Positions 1 to 8,197 of a stretch of DNA of 64,000 nt are shown here, piece by piece. Position 1 is the first letter of the stretch, and each line of letters begins with the position of its first letter. This DNA is from DASTPP01 sp035762175 (GTDB lineage: Bacteria; Myxococcota_A; Polyangia; Polyangiales; Polyangiaceae). Below the pieces are notes generated by a model that saw only the letters and a list, made by a program, of their open reading frames with translations, ran no database searches and was not told where the DNA came from. Location: the NCBI GenBank assembly GCA_035762175.1, contig DASTPP010000438.1, forward strand, positions 1-64,000, read 5' to 3'. The position numbers were made by a program, and so were the translations under genes.

Positions 1-2925
1 CGCTTCGCCTCGGGCGACGAGCTGCGCGAGGCGCTCGAGCAGCTCGGGCGGCGCACCGCGGGCGCGCCCCCGCCGGCGGGCAACCCCTACCGGGGCCTGC
101 GCCCCTTCGACGCCGACCACCGCGCGCTCTTCTTCGGCCGCAACGCCGAGGCCGGGGTCGTGCTCGACCGGCTCCGGTCGGAGCCCTTCGTGGTGGTGAC
201 GGGCGACTCGGGCGTGGGCAAGTCGTCGCTCTGCCGCGCGGGCGTGCTGCCGGCGGTGCGCGAGGGGGCGCTCGGCGGCGGCCGGGCCTGGTCGGTGCTC
301 GCCTTCGCCCCGGGCAAGCGTCCGCTCGCGGCGCTCGCGACGGCCGTGGCGACGCTCTTGCGGGGCGACGCGGCCAAGCTGGCGCAGGCCGCCCGGTCCG
401 ACCCCGCCGCGCTCGCCGACGAGCTCGGGCGCCACCTCGGCGAGGCGGGCGGGCTCTTGCTCTTCCTCGACCAGGTCGAAGAGCTGCTCACGGTCAGCGA
501 TCCGCAGGAGCGCGACGCGGCCCAGGCGGCGCTGGCCGAGCTCGCGTCTGGGCGGCCGGGGCTGCGGCTGCTCGCGACGCTGCGGGCCGACTTCTTGACC
601 CGCTTCGCCGCCCTGCCGGCGCTCGGCGAAGACCTCTCGCGCGCCCTCTACCTCTTGCCGCCGCTCTCGCCGGAGCGCGTGCGCGAGGCGGTGGTGGGCC
701 CGGCGGGGGCGACGGGGCTGCGCTTCGAGTCGGAGGCGATGGTCGACGCGCTGGCGGCCGCGGCGGCGCAGCCCGGGGGGCTGCCGCTCCTGCAGTTTGC
801 GCTCGCCGAGCTGTGGGAGGCGCGCGACGAGGCGGCCGGGCTCATCCGCCGCTCGGCCCTCGAGTCGATGGGCGGCGTCGGCGGCGCCCTCGCCAAGCAC
901 GCCGACGCGCTGCTCGCCACGCTCGGGCCCGCCCTCGGGGCGGAGGCGCGGCGGCTGCTCGTGCGGTTGGTGGCCCTCGGCGACACGCGCGTGCGGCGCA
1001 CCGGCGCCGAGCTCGGCGCGGACCGGGCCCCGGCGCGCGCCGCGCTCGACGCGCTGGTGCGGGGCCGGCTCGTCGTCGCCCACGAAGACGAGGCGGGCGG
1101 GGCGTTCGAGCTGGCGCACGAGGTGCTGATCCGCGAGTGGGGCGCGCTGCGCCGCTGGCTGCACGAGGACGCCGGCAAGCGCGCGGTGCTCGAGCGGCTC
1201 ATGATCGCGGCGGTCGAGTGGGCGCGCGCCGGCCGTCCCTCGGACGCGCTCTGGAGCGCGCGGCAGCTGCGCGAGGCCCAGGCCCTCGGCCCCGACGAGC
1301 TCGGCGAGCGCGGCGCCGAGTTCCTGCGCGCCTCGGCCCAGGCGGTGCGCCGCGGGCTCTGGCTGCGCGGCACGGTCGCCATCGGCGTGCCCCTCGCCGT
1401 CGCCGCCGCCTACGCCGGCGCCCTCGCCAAGGCCCGCCGCGACGTCGTCCGGCGCGTCGACGCCCTCGTCGCCGACGACCGCGACCGGCTGTGGGCCGCC
1501 CGCGCCGCGAACGCCGAGGCCGAGCGCCTGCGCGCCGGGGCCTTCGGCCTCTTCGACGCCGGCGAGCGCGCCCGCGGCGAAGAGGTCTGGGCGCAGGCCC
1601 TCGCCCGCGCCGCGGCGGCGGGGCGCGAGCTGGCCGAGGCGAGCCGCGCCTTCGAGGCCGCGTACACGCAAGACCCGGGCCGCGCCGACGTGCGCGCGCT
1701 GCTCGGCCAGACGCTGTACGAGCGCGCCCTGCTCGCCGAGGCGGCGGGCGCGACCGACCAGGCGGCCGAGTTCGCGCAGCGTTTCGCCCTCTACGACCCG
1801 AGCGGCGAGCTCGCCCGCCGCTGGAGCGCGCCCGCCCTCCTCAGCATCCAGAGCGCGACGCCCGGCGCCCGCCTCTCGCTCGAGCCCGCGCCCGGGGCGC
1901 CGCCGGCGTCGCGCGCGACCGAGGCCCGCGCCCTCGGGCCGGCGCCCGTGGCGCCGACGCCGCTCGCGCGGGGCTCGTACCTGGTCGTGCTCGCGGCGCC
2001 GGGCCGCGCCGCTCTGCGCTACCCGCTCGCGCTCGAGCGCGGCGAGCGCGTGGCGCTCGAGATCGACCTGCCGGCCGCCGGCGCCGTGCCGCCCGGCTAC
2101 CTGTACGTGCCCCCGGGCTGGTTTCTGTTCGGCAGCGCGGGCGACGACAAAGAGCGGCGCACGTTCTTCGGCACGGCGCCGCGGCACCGCGTCCGCACCC
2201 AGGGCTTCTTCATCGCCCGGCACGAGGTGACGTACGCCGAGTGGGTCGATTACCTCGACCGCCTGGCCCCCGCCGAGCGCGCGCGCCGCACCCCCAGCAC
2301 CGGCGCCCACGGCGGGCTCGGCGGCTCGGTTCGGCTCGAGCTTCAGGCAGGGGGCTGGCAGCTCGTCATTCAGCCCCTCGAGAAGATGTACCGCGCGCGC
2401 GTCGGCGAGAAGATCGCCTACGAAGGCCGCGGCGACCACGCCGCGCAAGACTGGCTCAAGTTTCCGGTCACCGGCATCTCCGCCGAAGACGGGCTCGCCT
2501 ACGCCGCCTGGCTCGACCAGACCGGGCGCCTGCCCGGCGCGCGCCTCTGCACCGAGTACGAGTGGGAGCGCGCCGCCCGCGGCGCCGACGGCCGCGAGTA
2601 CCCCCACGGCGACGAGCTCGCGCCCGCCGACGCCAACTACGACGAGACCTACGGCCGCGCGGCCATGGGCCCGGACGAGGTCGGCCGCCACCCGCGCGGG
2701 GCGAGCCCCTTCGGGGTCGAGGATCTGGTCGGCAACGCCTTCGAGTGGACGCGCTCGTCGCTCGACGAGGGCCAGTTCGTCGTCCGCGGCGGCAGCTACT
2801 TTCACGACCAGAAGACCTGCCAGTCGGTCAACCGAAACGTGGCGCCGGCCGGCCTGCGTGACCCCGCGGTGGGCTTGCGCCTCTGCGCTTCTCTCCCGCC
2901 CGCCGCCCGCCCGCCCGTGCCTTGA
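1..2925 (+). CDS. Ser/Thr kinase C-end fused to STAND NTPase and FGE-sulfatase domain (5' partial)
   Basis: The open frame enters from the left edge, so the start lies outside the window. The first residues (RFASGDELREALEQLG) look like the end of a bacterial protein-kinase domain. Then comes NPYRGLRPFDADHRALFFGR, the signature opening of a novel-STAND NTPase, with a P-loop GDSGVGKSS at about nt 202-228. A probable membrane segment lies near nt 1366-1430. After a helical region, nt 2095-2913 encode a formylglycine-generating-enzyme/sulfatase-modifying (FGE) fold, with RLCTEYEWERAARG, GNAFEWTRS and VVRGGSYFHD. Such fusions are typical of myxobacterial signalling proteins. The likely role is a membrane-bound signalling or scaffold protein; FGE domains in these fusions usually serve as binding modules, so enzymatic activity is not implied. 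The N-terminal kinase is inferred, because its catalytic lobe is outside the window. Confidence 0.85.
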   Translation, partial: RFASGDELREALEQLGRRTAGAPPPAGNPYRGLRPFDADHRALFFGRNAEAGVVLDRLRSEPFVVVTGDSGVGKSSLCRAGVLPAVREGALGGGRAWSVLAFAPGKRPLAALATAVATLLRGDAAKLAQAARSDPAALADELGRHLGEAGGLLLFLDQVEELLTVSDPQERDAAQAALAELASGRPGLRLLATLRADFLTRFAALPALGEDLSRALYLLPPLSPERVREAVVGPAGATGLRFESEAMVDALAAAAAQPGGLPLLQFALAELWEARDEAAGLIRRSALESMGGVGGALAKHADALLATLGPALGAEARRLLVRLVALGDTRVRRTGAELGADRAPARAALDALVRGRLVVAHEDEAGGAFELAHEVLIREWGALRRWLHEDAGKRAVLERLMIAAVEWARAGRPSDALWSARQLREAQALGPDELGERGAEFLRASAQAVRRGLWLRGTVAIGVPLAVAAAYAGALAKARRDVVRRVDALVADDRDRLWAARAANAEAERLRAGAFGLFDAGERARGEEVWAQALARAAAAGRELAEASRAFEAAYTQDPGRADVRALLGQTLYERALLAEAAGATDQAAEFAQRFALYDPSGELARRWSAPALLSIQSATPGARLSLEPAPGAPPASRATEARALGPAPVAPTPLARGSYLVVLAAPGRAALRYPLALERGERVALEIDLPAAGAVPPGYLYVPPGWFLFGSAGDDKERRTFFGTAPRHRVRTQGFFIARHEVTYAEWVDYLDRLAPAERARRTPSTGAHGGLGGSVRLELQAGGWQLVIQPLEKMYRARVGEKIAYEGRGDHAAQDWLKFPVTGISAEDGLAYAAWLDQTGRLPGARLCTEYEWERAARGADGREYPHGDELAPADANYDETYGRAAMGPDEVGRHPRGASPFGVEDLVGNAFEWTRSSLDEGQFVVRGGSYFHDQKTCQSVNRNVAPAGLRDPAVGLRLCASLPPAARPPVP

Positions 2926-3238
2926 AGCGCTCCCGAACGGCGCCCCCGCGACGGAACGTCTCCCCCCGGACGGCTCCGCTGCGACGGGACATTTCTCCCC
3001 TTGGGGCGAAACGCACCGCCGCATCGGCGCGCGAACGGCCCGCGCGGGGCCGACCGGCGAAGGGCCGCCCGCCGCCCCGCGTGGGCAATTCCTCGCCCCG
3101 CCCGCGGGCGTGGTCGAAGCCGGCACCAGGCATTCGCATGAACTTTGCCTTACCCGTCGGCGACCCTCGCCCCGGTCGGTCCGGGAAAAACCGCGCCGAC
3201 CTTCGTGCCAAAACCCCGAAACAATTGGAGGTCGTGTC
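2926..3238. other. Intergenic region upstream of the ADYC lipoprotein gene
   Basis: No convincing gene is visible. Around 2945-3005 there is an imperfect direct repeat with a core like gcgacggaacgtctcc followed by gcgacgggacatttctcc, about 36 bp apart. The 3' part holds the ribosome binding site of the next gene (ggagg at 3227-3231). Confidence 0.4.
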
Positions 3239-4642
3239 ATGACCCCTCGGGCTCGTCGATTGGCGTTTGGCTTCATCACGGCCACTTGGGCATGCTCTCC
3301 GGCCGACGAGGGGGCCCAACGAGAAGAGGTCGCTCGGCGGGCGAGCGCCGGCGTCGCGGTGAACGGCCTGAGAATCAACGGCACCAGCCTCAACGGCCTG
3401 CGGGTCAACGGCACCAGCCTCAACGGCCTGCGGGTCAACGGCGCCAGCCTCAACGGCCTGCGCATCAACGGCGCGAGCCTGAGCGGCGTGAACCTCGTGG
3501 GCGGTGAGCTGCGCGGGGTGGCCCCCGACGGTTCGCCGATCGGCGGGGCGAGCTTCGCGGGCGTCGAGGCCCAAGCCCTGCTGTCGGACGCCAGCACGCT
3601 GACGTTGCGCATCGACGGGGCGCGCTCGTCCGGCGATCTGTGGTTGTACGAGGTCAGCTACCCCACGGCGTCGGGCCCGAAGCCGCTCTGCGGGCTCGAC
3701 GCAGCCGGCGCCCCGATCGAAGCCATCGCCCTCGCCGGCCGCTGGAATTTGGCCGAAGGCGTGCCCGGCGGCGGCTCTTGGATCGACGACCCGGCCATGT
3801 TCACCTTCGGTTGCCGGGACGCCGCGCTCGCCAAGTGCGTCGAGCTCGGCTACAAGCCCTGGGCCTCGGCCGGCGGCATCTCGCTCAGGAGCCACCACCA
3901 GGCCTGCACCCGCCTGATTCGCGCCGACTACTGCGGCAACGGCCAGCCCGGCACCCTCGACGGCTGGCAGATCAACCTCTACGACGCCCTCGGCATCCAG
4001 GCGGACACCGAGAGCGGGGCCGCGTGGGTCTTCGAGGGCAAGTGGGGCCCGGCGGGCGCGGTCTGCGTCGACGAGTACCGCCTGCTCGAGCTGGTCGCCA
4101 GCGGCCCCGTGCCCGACTGCGCCCTCGCCAAGCTCACCGGCACCTGCGCCGCGGGCGGCTTCGCGGGCGGCGTGCTCTTGCAGAGTGAGTACAATAGCGC
4201 CGGCCTCATCGAGCTCGTGCGCGACATCGTCAACGGCAGCCCCGACGCCAAGCTCGCCGACAAGGTCGAAGACGCGCTCGCCGAGCTCGAAGGCGCCTTC
4301 GCCGAGCTCGCCGAGTCGCCCCCCGACCGGCTCGCGGCGGTCGGCAAGCTCGAGGACGCCGTGGGCGACCTCAAGGCCACGATCAACGCGGGCACGCTGC
4401 CGCCCGGCTACGGCAACGGCCTCGCGAACCGCATCACCGGCGTCGCGCGCTTTCAGGCGACGGCCACCATCGACGCGAACGCGTGCGGCGCCAAGAAGCC
4501 GTCCGAGCTGACCAAGGCGAAGCTGCTGCGGGCCGAGGGCGACAAGCGGCGCTCGACGGGCGACTACAAAGGGGCCTGCGGCAAGTACAAGGGCGCGATC
4601 GACAAGGCCGAAGACGCCCTCGGCTCGCCCTGCCCGCCCTGA
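3239..4642 (+). CDS. ADYC-domain secreted/lipoprotein with decapeptide repeats
   Basis: The start is the ATG seven bases after a GGAGG box; the open frame continues upstream, but without a comparable site. The N-terminus is a short hydrophobic signal ending TWACS, an atypical lipobox, so this is a probable lipoprotein. Residues about 40-85 are near-identical 10-residue repeats (NGLRINGTSL, NGLRVNGTSL, NGLRVNGASL), encoded by 30-bp DNA repeats and resembling a short pentapeptide-type solenoid. The middle contains HHQACTRLIRADYC, with ADYC at residues 229-232; this is the hallmark of the ADYC domain, a Cys-rich extracytoplasmic domain abundant in myxobacteria. A helical, Cys-containing tail follows. 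The function is unknown; surface display is inferred from the signal and family. Confidence 0.8.
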   Translation: MTPRARRLAFGFITATWACSPADEGAQREEVARRASAGVAVNGLRINGTSLNGLRVNGTSLNGLRVNGASLNGLRINGASLSGVNLVGGELRGVAPDGSPIGGASFAGVEAQALLSDASTLTLRIDGARSSGDLWLYEVSYPTASGPKPLCGLDAAGAPIEAIALAGRWNLAEGVPGGGSWIDDPAMFTFGCRDAALAKCVELGYKPWASAGGISLRSHHQACTRLIRADYCGNGQPGTLDGWQINLYDALGIQADTESGAAWVFEGKWGPAGAVCVDEYRLLELVASGPVPDCALAKLTGTCAAGGFAGGVLLQSEYNSAGLIELVRDIVNGSPDAKLADKVEDALAELEGAFAELAESPPDRLAAVGKLEDAVGDLKATINAGTLPPGYGNGLANRITGVARFQATATIDANACGAKKPSELTKAKLLRAEGDKRRSTGDYKGACGKYKGAIDKAEDALGSPCPP

Positions 4643-4719
4643 GGGCGCGTCGGCGGCACCAGCGGGGCAGGCCGCCGCCCGCGCCACGCCCCGGGGGACG
4701 GGCGCCTTTGCGATCAGGC

Positions 4720-6348
4720 CTACTCGGCGTTGCCCTTCTTGGGCGCGCCGTCGCTCACCAGGGGCTTCGGCGCGGGCGGCGCCTGGGGGCCGCCACGCCG
4801 GGCGGGGCGGGCGAGGAGGGGGGGCGTGCGCGTCGGCCGGGCGGGGGGCGGCTGGGCGGCGGCCGAAGGGCGAAGCGACACCTTGCGCGAGACGAAGGCG
4901 CCGGGGGCGGGCAGAGCGATGACGAGGGCCTCGGTCTGATGCCCGTTCTTCGAAAAGAGTAGCGTGTAGAGCCCGAGCGGCAGCTCGAGCTTGAGCGGCG
5001 TCGTGCCGAGGGGTTGGCCGTCCCACGAGACGGCGGCGCCGGTCGGCTCGCTGTGCACTTCGAGCGCGGCGGCGGGCGGTGCGGGCATGGGCGGGTCGTT
5101 CGCCGCCGGCGCCGAGCGGGCCCGACCCTCGGGGCCCGGGGCGGGGCGCGTCGCCGCGGCGATCGCCGCGCCCGCGGCGATCATCGAGAGGGCAAAAGCG
5201 GCGGACCGGACGCGCTGGCCGCGGGCGTCGGGGCGGCGCAGCCCGGGCATCGAGGGGTGAATGTGCACGCCGAACTCGGGGCCGCTCGCGGGGCCGCGCC
5301 CCTCGTACGCCGGCGGGGGCGGCGTGGCGGGCGGGCGGCCGGGGGCGCTCGAGGCCACCTCGATCGCGCGCTGCACCTGCCGGCGCGACCGCTCGTAGTC
5401 TTCGGCGAAGGCGGCCTGCAGCCAGCGGCCGACCCACTCGGAGTGTACGGGCGTGCCCGCCTCGGCGAGGTAGGCCTCGAGCGCGTCGCGCATCTCGTGC
5501 GCCGTCTGGTAGCGCGCGGCGGGGTCTTTCTCGACCGCGCGCGCGACGATGGCGTCGAGCCGCGGGTCGATCTCGGGCACCACGCTCGCCAGGGGCGGCA
5601 CCGGCTCGTGGAGCACCTTGTGAAGGACGCGGACCATGTTGTCGCCCGTGAAGACCTTGCGACCGGCGAGCGCCTCCCACAAGACGATGCCCATGGCGAA
5701 GATATCGGCGCGGCGGTCGGCCCGGCCGCGCACCTGCTCGGGCGCCATGTAGCTCGCCTTGCCTTTGATGACGCCGGTGTCGGTGCGCACGCTGTTGAGC
5801 GCCCCCTTCGCCACGCCGAAGTCGACGAGCTTGATCTGCCCGTCGTAAGTGATGAAAATGTTGTGGGGGCTGACGTCGCGGTGCACGACGTCGAGCGGGG
5901 TGCCGTCGAAGTCGCAGAGCTCGTGCGCGTAGTGCAGCCCCGCCAGCGCGTCGGCGACGATGCGCACCCGGGCCGCGTCGCCGAGCGAGGCGGCCGCGGG
6001 CGACTGGCGGATCTTGCCGAACGATTGGCCCTCGAGAAACTCCATCGCGATGAAGTAGGCCTCGCCCCCGCCCACCTCGTAGGTCTGCACCACGTTCGGG
6101 TGGTTGAGCCGGGCCGCGAGCCGCGCCTCGTCGAGGAACATCGCCACGAGCTCGGGCTGGTCGAGCATCTCGGGCCGCAGCCGCTTGATGACGACGAGCC
6201 GGTTGATGCCGCGCGGGCTGGGGGCGAGGGCGAGAAAGATATCGGCCTGCCCCCCGCCGGCGAGCCGGGAACAGAGCCGGTACCTGTCGCCGAGGGCAGG
6301 CAGGCCCGCGGACGGCGGTGGTGAGTCGTCAAGCCCCCTCGAACCCAT
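4720..6348 (-). CDS. Membrane serine/threonine protein kinase with C-terminal PEGA domain
   Basis: This is a 542-residue Hanks-type kinase. The Gly-rich loop is at about residues 28-40, the ATP-binding Lys is K55 (VVIKRL), and E74 lies in FLDEARL. The catalytic loop is HRDVSPHN (156-163), DFG is at 176-178, and the activation segment ends MAPEQVRG. All catalytic residues are present, so it should be active. A Pro-rich linker leads to a hydrophobic segment (AAFALSMIAAGAAIAAA), then a PEGA domain near the C-terminus (VHSEPTGAAVSWDGQPLG), a small extracytoplasmic fold common in myxobacterial kinases. The start chosen is the ATG just before the conserved GDRYRL. The same frame runs open upstream for another 191 codons, which include an unrelated fragment (see 6598-6717) and are unlikely to be translated with the kinase. 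Confidence 0.9.
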   Translation of the reverse strand: MGSRGLDDSPPPSAGLPALGDRYRLCSRLAGGGQADIFLALAPSPRGINRLVVIKRLRPEMLDQPELVAMFLDEARLAARLNHPNVVQTYEVGGGEAYFIAMEFLEGQSFGKIRQSPAAASLGDAARVRIVADALAGLHYAHELCDFDGTPLDVVHRDVSPHNIFITYDGQIKLVDFGVAKGALNSVRTDTGVIKGKASYMAPEQVRGRADRRADIFAMGIVLWEALAGRKVFTGDNMVRVLHKVLHEPVPPLASVVPEIDPRLDAIVARAVEKDPAARYQTAHEMRDALEAYLAEAGTPVHSEWVGRWLQAAFAEDYERSRRQVQRAIEVASSAPGRPPATPPPPAYEGRGPASGPEFGVHIHPSMPGLRRPDARGQRVRSAAFALSMIAAGAAIAAATRPAPGPEGRARSAPAANDPPMPAPPAAALEVHSEPTGAAVSWDGQPLGTTPLKLELPLGLYTLLFSKNGHQTEALVIALPAPGAFVSRKVSLRPSAAAQPPPARPTRTPPLLARPARRGGPQAPPAPKPLVSDGAPKKGNAE

Positions 6349-6597
6349 GTGGCGTGTGCTAGCCCGCGGTGTGCGTAAAGTCAATGTCGGGCGGGGGTCG
6401 CCGAGTATTCGAACTGGTTTGAAATATGCAAAGCCATTTGCCCCCGGCCTTTCGAGGTTCGGGGCCAGGGGCGCGCGGGCGGCTAACCCCCCCCGGCTGA
6501 GTTCGGGCGTCCTGACGGGCGAAGGCAACGCCGAGCTCGAGCGCTGTCGGCAATGGCACAGCTGAGCTCGAGCGCGGCGACGGGCGGTACAAAGGCC

Positions 6598-6717
6598 CCT
6601 GTCGAGCGGGGGCGGGCCGTCGAAGACGGCCACGCTGCCCACGCGCAGGTGAGCGGTGCGCTCTTCAAAATGCAGGAACGTGGCATCGAGATAAGAGAGC
6701 CGCTCGGGCCAGTGCAT
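6598..6717 (-). pseudogene. N-terminal remnant of a wax ester synthase/diacylglycerol acyltransferase (WS/DGAT)
   Basis: About 40 codons starting at ATG 6717 encode MHWPERLSYLDATFLHFEE followed by an HLRVGSVAVFDG motif. This matches the conserved N-terminus of WS/DGAT acyltransferases, which typically read LSxLDAsFL...MHVGxxxxFdG. Similarity stops abruptly after PPPLDRG near 6598, and no catalytic HHxxxDG motif follows in any frame. A full family member has about 450-500 residues, so only the first tenth is left. The fragment is in the same frame as the downstream kinase, with no stop between them, but the intervening 80 codons do not look conserved. Inferred to be a gene relic. Confidence 0.6.
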
Positions 6718-6960
6718 GGGCCGAACGTCGCAGCGGGCCGCCGGCCGGCGCCCGCGAAAGCGCTCGCCCGGCCCGGGCGGCCCGGGGGGCTTCTCGCCGT
6801 CGCGGGCGCCCGGGGGCGAGGCGCGCCACGGGGCGGGCCCGCCGGGCATCGACAACCCGAACGGGCCGCGCGAGAGCGCACCGGGCGGGGTTCGGACGGA
6901 GGCCCAGCCGCCTCGGCGCAAGCCCGCGCGGCGTACGAAACCCGCCCGGAGTACGCTTTC

Positions 6961-7082
6961 GAGCGCTTGCGCGGTGGGCCTGGTACGGCCGCATGCGGCG
7001 TTGTTTCGCGGCGGCCTACCTCGGTCGGCCTCGCTCCCAAAGCCTCGCCGGCGGCCGGACCAGGCCCACCGCGCAAGCGCTC
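6961..7082. repeat. 24-bp perfect inverted repeat (large stem-loop)
   Basis: Positions 6961-6984 (gagcgcttgcgcggtgggcc and four more bases) are the exact reverse complement of 7059-7082. The 74-nt spacer contains the palindrome gccgcatgcggc. There is no T-run after either arm, so an intrinsic terminator is not obvious. It abuts a second inverted repeat that starts at 7082. Confidence 0.8.
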
Positions 7083-7201
7083 TAGAATGCCGGTCGGATT
7101 AAGCCTAACACCAGCCCAAAAACTCGAAAAATCGCCCCCTGCGACAGAAGCCTACAGCCCCGAATTGGCCGGGCTTTCGCGTTACCCGACCGGCACTCTA
7201 G
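7082..7201. repeat. 16-bp inverted repeat enclosing an A-rich segment
   Basis: 7082-7097 (ctagaatgccggtcgg) pairs with 7186-7201 (ccgaccggcactctag), with one mismatch. The 88-nt interior has clearly lower GC than the surroundings, including aaaaactcgaaaaatcg. The right arm overlaps the stop codon of the minus-strand gene at 7198-7563, so the structure may act as its 3' end or be part of a small mobile element. Confidence 0.7.
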
Positions 7202-7563
7202 TTTCGCCCGGTGGACGACGCCTTGTTTCGCCGCGCCTCGTAGCGGTCGAGATCATGCTTCGCCCGCGCGCGCAGCGCCCGCAAGGCGCCGTCGGTCGAG
7301 GCACCCCCCTCGGGCATCACCGTGAGGCCTTCGAGGGCGCGACGCGCCCGCAGGCACGCGGCCGACAGGTCGCCCTCGTCCGCGGACCGTTCGGCGTTGT
7401 GCAGCAGTTGCTCGGCGAGCTCGAGCGAATCGCTCAGGAGCGACTGGGGCGACTCGTCCCACGCGCGCTCGAGCGCCGCTTCGTAGAACGTCGCGGCGGC
7501 GAGCTGCCGGGCGGCCCCCGAGGAGGCGGGGCGGGGCGCGTCCAGAGAGCATGGGCTCAGCAT
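7198..7563 (-). CDS. Uncharacterised small helical protein, paralogue of the gene at 23008-23580
   Basis: This 121-residue protein shares the pattern AW-E-PQS, then LAEQLL--AE---EGDLSAAC-RAR-ALEGL, then DGAL---RA---LD-YEAR, with the product of 23008-23580. The region has helical spacing and no membrane segments. The start ATG at 7563 overlaps the stop of an upstream reading frame (ATGCTGA), suggesting translational coupling; a longer in-frame start at 7734 is possible but would cross the coupled frame. Its stop lies inside the arm of an inverted repeat. No known domain is recognised. The paralogue pair argues that it is a genuine gene. Confidence 0.65.
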   Translation of the reverse strand: MLSPCSLDAPRPASSGAARQLAAATFYEAALERAWDESPQSLLSDSLELAEQLLHNAERSADEGDLSAACLRARRALEGLTVMPEGGASTDGALRALRARAKHDLDRYEARRNKASSTGRN

Positions 7564-7812
7564 TTCGATGAGCGGCGACGAAGTGGCCTTACGTTCGGGG
7601 TGTAGAGTCGTTTTCCGCAGATGGACGATAGGCCGGTGCCCTCGGGCGGCGTCTTGAGCTCGTCGACCGCAAAGCGCGTGCCACCCTTGGTCGTCGGGAG
7701 CGAGGTTCGAGCCCGCCGCGGCGATCTTGGCCATCTGCTTGGGTGGTTCGAGACGACCCGAACCTTCGGGCCCAGTGTCGATAATTTCTTCGATCGGGAC
7801 AAAGAGAGCTCT
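7557..7812 (-). pseudogene. Frameshifted small gene directly upstream of the 7198-7563 gene
   Basis: Two minus-strand frames each look protein-like over adjacent parts. One reads VPIEEIIDTGPEGSG and then MAKIAAAGSNLAPDDQG; the next frame continues GTRFAVDELKTPPEGTG and then LSSICGKRLYTPN, stopping at 7557-7559. A one-base shift near the ccaaggg run (about 7685) would join them into one protein of roughly 85 residues. The 3' stop overlaps the start codon of the next gene, as expected in a genuine two-gene operon. No start codon is visible before MAKIAAAG at 7734. The family is unknown. Confidence 0.35.
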
Positions 7813-8197
7813 TTCCCGTCAACGCGCGCCGCGACCCGCGCGCGGGGGGTCGCCCGCCGGCACGCCCGAGCTCGAGGTGGACCGCAACCTATTGGCTTAG
7901 GGCGGGCAGGCGCGCAGGCGAGCTCGGGCGCGTGCCCTTTCGCCGGATGGCGCGGGCCCGCTGGGCGGCGACGAAGGCCCCGCGCGCGCTCGACCTCGCC
8001 GGGCGGGCGCGCGACGGCGAAGGCGCCGGGGGCAAGGCCTACGCCGCCGCGCCGGCGAACGTGGGCGCCTGGCTCGCCGGGGCCGACGGCGCGCGCTGAG
8101 CCGGCCGCGCCCGCGGCGCGGCGCCGGCCGGGCGGCGCGGGCCGAGTTCGCCCTCGGCTCGGCGCGAGGCCGGCGCTAGGATGGGGCCCGCGGACCG
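7813..8197. other. Intergenic stretch containing a possible gene relic
   Basis: Between the frameshifted gene and the gene at 8198, the only coding-like stretch is the 50-codon frame at 7947-8099. The rest shows no ribosome binding site or conserved motif that I can see. Confidence 0.3.
7947..8099 (+). CDS. Possible 50-residue protein or C-terminal gene relic
   Basis: The frame from ATG 7947 to TGA 8097-8099 has G or C at essentially every third codon position, with a helical Ala/Arg-rich composition (MARARWAATKAPRALDL...). That is coding-like, but in such GC-rich DNA it is weak proof. No clear ribosome binding site precedes it. It could be the tail of a degraded gene. Confidence 0.2.
   Translation: MARARWAATKAPRALDLAGRARDGEGAGGKAYAAAPANVGAWLAGADGAR

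Noticed and set aside
813..2861. 682-residue Arg/Ala-rich plus-strand frame
   Set aside because: An out-of-frame shadow of the STAND/FGE gene, which carries recognisable domains throughout.
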